From Paludibacteraceae bacterium (GTDB lineage Bacteria; Bacteroidota; Bacteroidia; Bacteroidales; Paludibacteraceae), in assembly GCA_017503075.1 (NCBI GenBank), contig JAFVTU010000009.1, positions 124,001 to 188,000 on the forward strand: a stretch of DNA of 64,000 nucleotides, written 5' to 3'. Shown here one piece after another: positions 58,239 through 64,000 of this stretch (the stretch's first letter is position 1; every line of letters begins with the position of its first letter). The translations under genes and the position numbers were made by a program. Under the pieces are notes generated by a model, which saw only the letters and a program-made list of their open reading frames with translations, was not told the origin of the DNA and ran no database searches.

Positions 58239-60854
58239 TCAGAACAAACTCAACTGCTCATCCACAGGCTTACTATCTTCGGGCACTTCGTTGGTGATAG
58301 TAAATGGTACATCCACTGCGGGTTGCTCTGCTGATGGTTCGTTTTCTGCAGGTATCTCCTCCTCTTCGGTTTGCTCTTCCTCCTCCACCTCTGGTTCTGG
58401 AGTGATATCTGTAATAGCAGCAATCTCCAAAGTAGAGAAGCGTTTGCCTTTGGCTTTAGGCGACTTAATATCAATAAACTCCGACAGCAGTACGTCCATA
58501 TCGGGCTTATTCTCATCCGTGAAGGATATACGAATCTGTGCCTCCTCACGATCTGATAACACGATAACCTTACTATCGCTATTTTCGCCCAGCATGTTTT
58601 GTAGTTTGGCTTGGGCATCCAGTTGGAAGCGCTTGCCATAGTAGTAACCTAGATCCGCATTCCACATGGCCAATGACCACACCTTCTCGCTATCAAATTT
58701 CTCAATACGCCATATGTTTTGATCAAAGTGCGCTGTTAAATCAAAGTTGCTAAGGTAGTAGCCACCGTTGTTGGTGATTACCAATATGCGATCTTCCTCT
58801 ACAAACTCTCCCAAGTACACGCCTTGGCCGTCGTAATTCAAGCGTAATATATCTGGATCAAACCACACTTTGCGTCCGCCTAGGGTGGAGTGACCTTTTT
58901 GCTTCAGGGTAATGGACTTAACCTCGTACTTGGTCAGCACATTGCCTCGTGCGGTACGGCTCTTGATGGCTAGTTCGCTCAAATCCTTGATCACTTCCAT
59001 CTTCTTGAGATGTAGAGTAGGTTTAAGTTGGATTTTGATTACTTCTGCTTCACCATTTGGGTTGGCGGTAAAGTACATCACACGCGAACCGGCTTTGCCT
59101 TGCGTCAAGTCGTATTCTTTCTCGCGAGCCACACCCGTCACAGCAAAACGTTTCATGTAGTAAACGCCTTTCTTGCCGTCACGATATATTGCATTGTAGA
59201 TAGTGCGGTGATCGTTCTTGCGGAAGATATCAATATGGATAATATCACTACCCACAAACACTTTTTCTGCTACCTTCACGATCTTGTATTTTCCATCCTT
59301 GTGGAAGATAATTACCTCGTCAATGTCCGAGCAGTTGAATAGGAATTCATCTTTTTTCAATCCCGTACCGATAAAGCCGTCAGCACGATTGATATAAAGT
59401 TTCTCGTTGGCCTCTACTACAGTTTTGATATTGATATTTGCGAAATTACGAACCTCCGTCCGACGAGGATACAAATGACCATATTTCGCTTTGAGCGAAT
59501 CGAACCATGCGATAGTATAGTCGTTGAGATTTTTTAGGTTCTTGATAGTGGCTTTAATCTTCTTGTCTAAGTCACGCATCAGCTCATCTGCTTTCTTCGA
59601 GTCGAAACGTGTGATACGAATCATTCGAATCTCAAATAATCGCTCAATATCCTCACGGCGAACTTCACGAATGAGTTTTGCCTTCCATGGCTCGAGTGCT
59701 TTATCTACAAAGGCAATCAACTTCTCCTTGTCAGGTGCCTCTTCATACCCCTTTTCCTTATAGATGCGGTTCTCAATGAAGATTTTCTCCAGTGATGTGA
59801 AGAAATATTGCTCTTCTAGTTCAGTCTTCTGAATTTCTAGTTCCCACTTCAGTAGCGCTTTGGTGTGCTCCACCGACATGCGCAGCAGTTCGCTGATAGT
59901 GGTGAAGATTGGTTTCTTGTCTTGTACCACACAACAATTAGGCGAGATATTCACCTCGCAATCCGTAAAAGCGTAGAGCGCATCAATGGTCTTGTCTGAC
60001 GAACTACCAGGTGCCAATTGCACTTCAATGCGAGCCTCTTCTGCCGTAAAGTCATCCACCTTACGCACCTTAATCTTGCCTTTTTGCACGGCGCGCATGA
60101 TGGTCTCAATAATCTTTGTGGTGGTGGTACCAAACGGAATCTCCGTGATAATCAATGTGCGATTATCATCCGACTTCTGAATCTTCGCTCGAATACGCAC
60201 TGCGCCTCCGCGCTCGCCATCGTTGTAGCGGCTCACATCAATCTCGCCACCCGTAGGGAAGTCAGGATATAATTGGAATTCTTCACCGCGCAAATATGCC
60301 AAAGCTGCATCACAAATCTCGCAGAAGTTGTGGGGTAGGATCTTGGAGTTCAAACCCACTGCAATACCTTCCACACCCTGCGCCAACAGCAATGGGAACT
60401 TGATAGGCAAATGAATAGGTTCTTTCTTTCTGCCGTCATACGACATCATCCATTGCGTGGTCTTAGGGTTGAATACCGTGTCCAAAGCAAACTTACTCAA
60501 TCGTGCTTCGATGTATCGAGGAGCTGCGGCACCGTCACCCGTTAGGGTGTTGCCCCAGTTTCCTTGGCAATCAATCAGCAAGTTCTTCTGACCCAATTGT
60601 ACCAACGCATCACCAATACTAGCATCACCGTGTGGGTGATACTGCATTGTCTGGCCTACAATATTGGCCACCTTGTTGAACTTACCATCATCCACACACT
60701 TCATGGCATGCAGGATACGACGCTGCACAGGCTTCAAGCCATCCTCAATCGCGGGGACGGCACGCTCTAATATCACATACGAAGCATAGTCCAAGAACCA
60801 ATCTTGGTACATGCCCGTCAAATGCTGTTTGATTGCGTCTGTGTACTCAGCCAT
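58239..60854 (-). CDS. parC: DNA topoisomerase IV subunit A
   Basis: 871 residues. Breakage-reunion domain with the quinolone-resistance region (HPHGDASIGDALV near 73) and catalytic Tyr114 in AAAPRYIEARLS. A C-terminal beta-pinwheel follows, then an acidic tail (about 825-871, EVEEEEQTEEEE) that ends DEQLSLF. Partner of ParE at 13416. The Bacteroidetes ParC is annotated as DNA gyrase/topoisomerase IV subunit A; the companion ParE supports topo IV. Confidence 0.92.
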   Translation of the reverse strand: MAEYTDAIKQHLTGMYQDWFLDYASYVILERAVPAIEDGLKPVQRRILHAMKCVDDGKFNKVANIVGQTMQYHPHGDASIGDALVQLGQKNLLIDCQGNWGNTLTGDGAAAPRYIEARLSKFALDTVFNPKTTQWMMSYDGRKKEPIHLPIKFPLLLAQGVEGIAVGLNSKILPHNFCEICDAALAYLRGEEFQLYPDFPTGGEIDVSRYNDGERGGAVRIRAKIQKSDDNRTLIITEIPFGTTTTKIIETIMRAVQKGKIKVRKVDDFTAEEARIEVQLAPGSSSDKTIDALYAFTDCEVNISPNCCVVQDKKPIFTTISELLRMSVEHTKALLKWELEIQKTELEEQYFFTSLEKIFIENRIYKEKGYEEAPDKEKLIAFVDKALEPWKAKLIREVRREDIERLFEIRMIRITRFDSKKADELMRDLDKKIKATIKNLKNLNDYTIAWFDSLKAKYGHLYPRRTEVRNFANINIKTVVEANEKLYINRADGFIGTGLKKDEFLFNCSDIDEVIIFHKDGKYKIVKVAEKVFVGSDIIHIDIFRKNDHRTIYNAIYRDGKKGVYYMKRFAVTGVAREKEYDLTQGKAGSRVMYFTANPNGEAEVIKIQLKPTLHLKKMEVIKDLSELAIKSRTARGNVLTKYEVKSITLKQKGHSTLGGRKVWFDPDILRLNYDGQGVYLGEFVEEDRILVITNNGGYYLSNFDLTAHFDQNIWRIEKFDSEKVWSLAMWNADLGYYYGKRFQLDAQAKLQNMLGENSDSKVIVLSDREEAQIRISFTDENKPDMDVLLSEFIDIKSPKAKGKRFSTLEIAAITDITPEPEVEEEEQTEEEEIPAENEPSAEQPAVDVPFTITNEVPEDSKPVDEQLSLF

Positions 60855-60888
60855 GGATCGCTTGACGGTAAGTAGCTGTTTCTACAAA

Positions 60889-61056
60889 TTAGAGTAATTT
60901 CTTGTTGATGAAAATATGGGCAAAGAGACCACCGATCTCCAATACCAAACCTATCGCTAACAAGATGTTTTTTTGTACGCCAAAGAAATATACTGCCAAG
61001 CAAACTACACCCAGCAATACCAAGATGGCACCTAAACTTTTCAAAAATGTATTCAT
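60889..61056 (-). CDS. small two-helix membrane protein
   Basis: 55 residues from the ATG at 61056 (MNTFLKSLGAILVLLGVVCL). Two membrane helices (about 7-25, 31-50) and a basic end (NKKLL). Small proteins like this are common in Bacteroidales; function unknown. A longer frame from 61155 crosses the promoter and is rejected. parC follows after 34 nt, so this promoter may also drive parC. Confidence 0.7.
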   Translation of the reverse strand: MNTFLKSLGAILVLLGVVCLAVYFFGVQKNILLAIGLVLEIGGLFAHIFINKKLL

Positions 61057-61097
61057 ATCGTTTTTTGTATTTATATGTCTATTTCCAAAATTCGCCA

Positions 61098-61128
61098 CAA
61101 AGGTACTACTTTTTTTTGAATTATGCAA
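61098..61128 (-). promoter_or_regulatory. promoter of the small membrane protein (and parC)
   Basis: Minus-strand TTG (61126-61128), 20 nt, TACCTTTG (61098-61105), in the 3' flank of dprA. Confidence 0.8.
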
Positions 61129-61136
61129 ACATAATT

Positions 61137-62219
61137 TTATTTTTTTATTCGCCACATACCTCCTGGCATGGATTTTACTACATCTTGCAATTCCAGCATT
61201 ACTAAATCCGATACTACTGCATTGTACGCTAACTGCGTTTCCATTACTAGTTGATTAATATGCAGCCCTTCTTCTGTCTCCTGTAATAGGTCCACCAATT
61301 GTTTTTGTGTGGTGGTTAATTCCACCAGCATCTCCACCATGGTTGTTTGTTTAGGTTGTTTCGCTTCTACTTGCCATTGCATGGCAGCAATCAAGTCATC
61401 TGCACACTCAATCAATTGTGCTTTGTTTCGCTTAATCAAATCATTACATCCCGCACTGCATACATCATCCGCTCTGCCAGGCACGGCAAACACCTCACGC
61501 CCATAATCTACAGCCATGTCGGCTGTGATCAGCGAACCGCCCCTTTGCTTCGACTCCACTACCACCAGTGCATCCGCCAAACCCGCTACAATACGGTTGC
61601 GTGCTACGAAATTAAATCGCTCTGGCTCCGTGCCGCATGTGTATTCTGTCAGTATGCCACCGTTGTTCAATGCCTGTACTGCCACTTGTCGGTGTGCCGA
61701 AGGATATATCCTATCTAGTCCATGAGCCGGGATAATAATCGTTGGTATACCAGCCTCTATAGCTGCCCTATGTGCTGCCACATCTATACCATAGGCCAAA
61801 CCGCTTACGATGGTTAGATGGGGCACCTTCTTTGCCAAATCTAGCACAAATCGTCGGCACCAGTCTTTCCCCCTTTCACTAGGCATGCGTGTACCTACTA
61901 CACTTACCATATGTTGCTGATTCACATCGATATTACCCTTAGCATATAATAGCAAAGGGGCATCTACGCATTGTTGCAAACGATATGGATAATTAGCATC
62001 TTTATAGTAGTACAATCCAATGGAGTGTTTCTCTATAAACTCCAATTCTTTTTTTGCGTGATCAATGCTCTCTATGCTCACCATCTCTGGATGACGAGCA
62101 ACTGCCTCTGTTGCGGTTGCATAGCGATCTAGCACATGACGCAATTGCCGCTGGCGCGTCCTATTACCCCATGTAAGAGCAATCCTATTGAGCCATTCTT
62201 CTTGCATGTAATTTCTCAC
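61137..62219 (-). CDS. dprA: DNA-processing protein DprA
   Basis: 360 residues. Rossmann-fold DprA core: VGTRMPSERG near 107, VSGLAYGIDVAAHRAA near 134, RNRIVAGLADALVVVE near 208 and GSLITADMA near 228; a winged-helix DML1-like domain closes the protein. DprA loads RecA on incoming single strands in natural transformation. Its start overlaps the vanZ gene by 35 nt. Confidence 0.94.
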   Translation of the reverse strand: MRNYMQEEWLNRIALTWGNRTRQRQLRHVLDRYATATEAVARHPEMVSIESIDHAKKELEFIEKHSIGLYYYKDANYPYRLQQCVDAPLLLYAKGNIDVNQQHMVSVVGTRMPSERGKDWCRRFVLDLAKKVPHLTIVSGLAYGIDVAAHRAAIEAGIPTIIIPAHGLDRIYPSAHRQVAVQALNNGGILTEYTCGTEPERFNFVARNRIVAGLADALVVVESKQRGGSLITADMAVDYGREVFAVPGRADDVCSAGCNDLIKRNKAQLIECADDLIAAMQWQVEAKQPKQTTMVEMLVELTTTQKQLVDLLQETEEGLHINQLVMETQLAYNAVVSDLVMLELQDVVKSMPGGMWRIKK

Positions 62220-62571
62220 CTATTATCCATATCAAAACCCCCATTCCCGTACCTATGCAATCGGCTATCCAATCCATCCAATCACCTGTGCGAGGAAAAA
62301 AGTATTGCTCCTGCAAAATCTCAATCAAGCCACCGTAAATAATAGGGAACGCAAGGGCTAAGACCCATTTTGCGGCTTGTACCACTCCTGCTTTCTGGCT
62401 ATCCCACAAGAGGACCACAGCCAGCACCATGTACATAAGTCCATGTGCCCATTTGTCAATCCCCTCAATAGGGGGGAGCGACACATGTACTTCGCGCAAT
62501 AGACTCACATAGGTTATTGCGCACACCACAAGGATGCTTGTCCAATATCTTAGAGCTTTTCGCCAAAGCAT
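62185..62571 (-). CDS. VanZ-family membrane protein
   Basis: 128 residues with four membrane helices. VanZ marks: DKWAHGLMYMVLA near 39 and the QEQYFFPRTGDWMDWIADCIGTGMG stretch near 88. Function is unknown apart from VanZ itself, which gives low-level teicoplanin resistance. It overlaps upp by 22 nt and dprA by 35 nt, so the three genes form one transcript. Confidence 0.85.
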   Translation of the reverse strand: MLWRKALRYWTSILVVCAITYVSLLREVHVSLPPIEGIDKWAHGLMYMVLAVVLLWDSQKAGVVQAAKWVLALAFPIIYGGLIEILQEQYFFPRTGDWMDWIADCIGTGMGVLIWIIGEKLHARRMAQ

Positions 62572-63212
62572 AAATCACCAGCGTCACCCAAGCCTGGAAC
62601 GATGTATTTCTTCTCATTCAGCATTGGATCAATCACAGCACACCATAATGTCACATCCTCCGGCATTGTCTCTGTGAGATATGCTATCGCTTGTGGCGTT
62701 GCAAAGATACATGCTAGATGTACACTCTTAGGAGCACCATGACTTAACAATGCCTTATATCCCACTTCCATTGACAAACCAGTTGCCAACATTGGGTCCA
62801 CCAGCAGTAGCGTCTTGCCCTCGATGGATGGTGCCGCCAGATATTCTGATACAATCTCAATCTGCATTTCCTCTCTCCTGCCAATTGTCTCCTTGCGATA
62901 GGCACTGATAAAAGCATTTTCGGCTTTGTCAAACATATTCAAAAAACCCTGATGCATGGGTAGTCCCGCGCGCAATAATGTGCCCAATACCACTTGATCC
63001 TGAGGAACTTCCACATCAGCTACGGCCAACGGCGTTTGTACCTGCTCCACCGCATAAGTCAGTTGCTTACTGATCTCTACAGCCATAATCTCACCGATAC
63101 GCTCAATGTTGCGACGAAAACGCAGACTATCCTTTTGCGTATCCACACTACGCATCTCTTTTAAGTACTGATTAAGCAACGATGGTTGCTCTGATAGATT
63201 GATTACTTTCAT
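62550..63212 (-). CDS. upp: uracil phosphoribosyltransferase
   Basis: 220 residues. Makes UMP from uracil and PRPP. The PRPP loop LLLVDPMLATGLSM is intact (near 132-145), in contrast to the PyrE in this window, and the uracil-binding end (VPGLGDAGDLCFG) is near 206. First gene of the upp-vanZ-dprA run. Confidence 0.94.
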   Translation of the reverse strand: MKVINLSEQPSLLNQYLKEMRSVDTQKDSLRFRRNIERIGEIMAVEISKQLTYAVEQVQTPLAVADVEVPQDQVVLGTLLRAGLPMHQGFLNMFDKAENAFISAYRKETIGRREEMQIEIVSEYLAAPSIEGKTLLLVDPMLATGLSMEVGYKALLSHGAPKSVHLACIFATPQAIAYLTETMPEDVTLWCAVIDPMLNEKKYIVPGLGDAGDLCFGEKL

Positions 63213-63234
63213 GGTAAAATTCTGTAAAACTCCG

Positions 63235-63265
63235 CAAAATTACAATATTTTTTTTATATACGCAA
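63235..63265 (-). promoter_or_regulatory. promoter of upp-vanZ-dprA
   Basis: Minus-strand TTG (63263-63265), 20 nt, TAATTTTG (63235-63242), 23 nt before the ATG. Confidence 0.75.
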
Positions 63266-63280
63266 ATCTATTCCTACTTT

Positions 63281-64000
63281 TTATAATTTCACGCGCAGTA
63301 GCGCATGCACATCTGTGCGATGGTTTCTGCGTTCATTTGCCGCTGACCATGCACGTTGATATATTGTTTCACTTACCCGCAAATATATCGAAAAGGTATC
63401 ATTGATTTTGTACCGCGCATTCAACCACAACCGCCCGCCTTTTCCATACACAAACGGAATGGCATAGGCGTATAAAACATCATTTTCATAGATGTACACA
63501 CGATTGTCCCACTTTTGTGCATCAAACAGTTGCGCCCGCATTTGCAACACGATGGGCACCTGAGAAAAGCGGTATTCCACATCTTGAAGGAGCGACCAAC
63601 CATATGTCATCCTATCATCTGCATACACTAGATTACCGTCAGCCTGCGTTTTCATTTTCCATTGGCCCACTTCATAGACCATATTCCATCGGAGCGAATA
63701 GGTATCTTTCTCATCTTTTCTTTTTACGCGGAATCGTGTGTGCATACGGTAGTCTTTTTGCGGAATAAAATCCGCTTGTGCCATAGTCTCAAATCCACTC
63801 TTCCACACATCACCAAACGCCGACAACTGCCAGTTTTTCAATCGATTATATTCCACTCCAAGATAGCCGCCGTGTTCATCTCTCATTCTTGTCCACGAGC
63901 ATAATGCATTGGCGTAGATATTGTCAAAATAAGGTGAGTAGTAGCGGTAAATTGCCAATAGGTTGATGTCAGACATAGGGGTATATCGTATGCCAGCGAT
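63281..64000 (-). CDS. C-terminal part of an outer-membrane barrel protein (HHH-type), 5' end beyond right edge
   Basis: The frame is open through the right edge (IAGIRYTP precedes the first Met), so at least 239 C-terminal residues are seen. They are alternating beta strands with aromatic girdles (YRYYSPYFDN, YLGVEYNRLKNWQLSAFGDV, IYLRVSETIY) and end in VHALLRVKL, as in a barrel. The pattern resembles the barrel region of Bacteroidales helix-hairpin-helix proteins located near competence-type genes; the diagnostic N-terminal part is outside the window, so this identity is tentative. Confidence 0.6.
   Translation of the reverse strand: MAGIRYTPMSDINLLAIYRYYSPYFDNIYANALCSWTRMRDEHGGYLGVEYNRLKNWQLSAFGDVWKSGFETMAQADFIPQKDYRMHTRFRVKRKDEKDTYSLRWNMVYEVGQWKMKTQADGNLVYADDRMTYGWSLLQDVEYRFSQVPIVLQMRAQLFDAQKWDNRVYIYENDVLYAYAIPFVYGKGGRLWLNARYKINDTFSIYLRVSETIYQRAWSAANERRNHRTDVHALLRVKL

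Overview
The window is a chromosomal segment of an uncultured-looking member of the Bacteroidota, most probably order Bacteroidales. Three things point there. Nearly every transcription unit starts from the Bacteroidetes-type promoter (a TTG element, about 20 nt, then TAnnTTTG). The gene content is typical of the order: SusD-like protein, DUF3127, DUF4270, DUF2147, CdaA, PdxB, type IX secretion proteins, TonB receptor with ExbB/ExbD. There is no prophage, insertion sequence, CRISPR array or rRNA operon. The family cannot be fixed from the sequence alone.

Layout: 1-4.7 kb is a minus-strand pair of surface proteins (SusD-like and an Ig/PKD-type protein that runs off the left edge). 5-7.8 kb holds pgk, a DUF3127 protein and a metallophosphoesterase. 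7.9-13.3 kb is a peptidoglycan amino-sugar recycling cluster (SSS symporter, NamZ-type exo-muramidase, divergent GH20 hexosaminidase). 13.4-19.1 kb has parE, a small membrane protein, a CPBP protease, tRNA-Pro, rpsP and a short RNase R. 19.2-23.6 kb has pyrE, a SRPBCC protein, psd, deoC, an SGNH hydrolase and a membrane LytTR regulator. 23.8-31.8 kb has miaB, greA, a HIT protein, DUF2147, rdgB and a giant duplicated PorZ. 31.8-38.4 kb is a six-gene minus-strand run (folP, cdaA, metG, nucleoside kinase, SPOR protein, folE). 38.5-47.6 kb has gldJ, gcvH, DUF4270, glycogen synthase, panC, pdxB, proS, a glycosyltransferase, rpsT and tRNA-Glu. 47.7-54.5 kb has an outer-membrane barrel, a TPP riboswitch with a TonB receptor, the exbB/exbD operon and tRNA-Ser. 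54.8-64 kb has tatD, queA, an RlmL-like methyltransferase, parC, a small membrane protein, dprA, vanZ, upp and a partial barrel protein.

Functional links: GldJ and PorZ imply a type IX secretion system; the ExbB/ExbD operon would power the TPP-regulated TonB receptor; NamZ, GH20 and the symporter form a plausible MurNAc/GlcNAc salvage path; ParE and ParC are the two halves of topoisomerase IV.

The most unusual layer is not a gene. Short tandem repeats of 7, 8, 10 or 11 nt occur both between genes and, in frame, inside genes (GH20, the small protein after parE, pdxB, the TonB receptor three times, tatD, queA). Several arrays are interrupted by perfect mini-hairpins (stem 4-7 bp, loop usually exactly 3 nt) whose stems differ while the flanks are conserved. 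Repeats even supply start or stop codons (pdxB, queA). Other notable points are a PorZ with both propellers duplicated, a PyrE with a degraded PRPP loop, an RNase R without cold-shock domains, and very uniform promoters.
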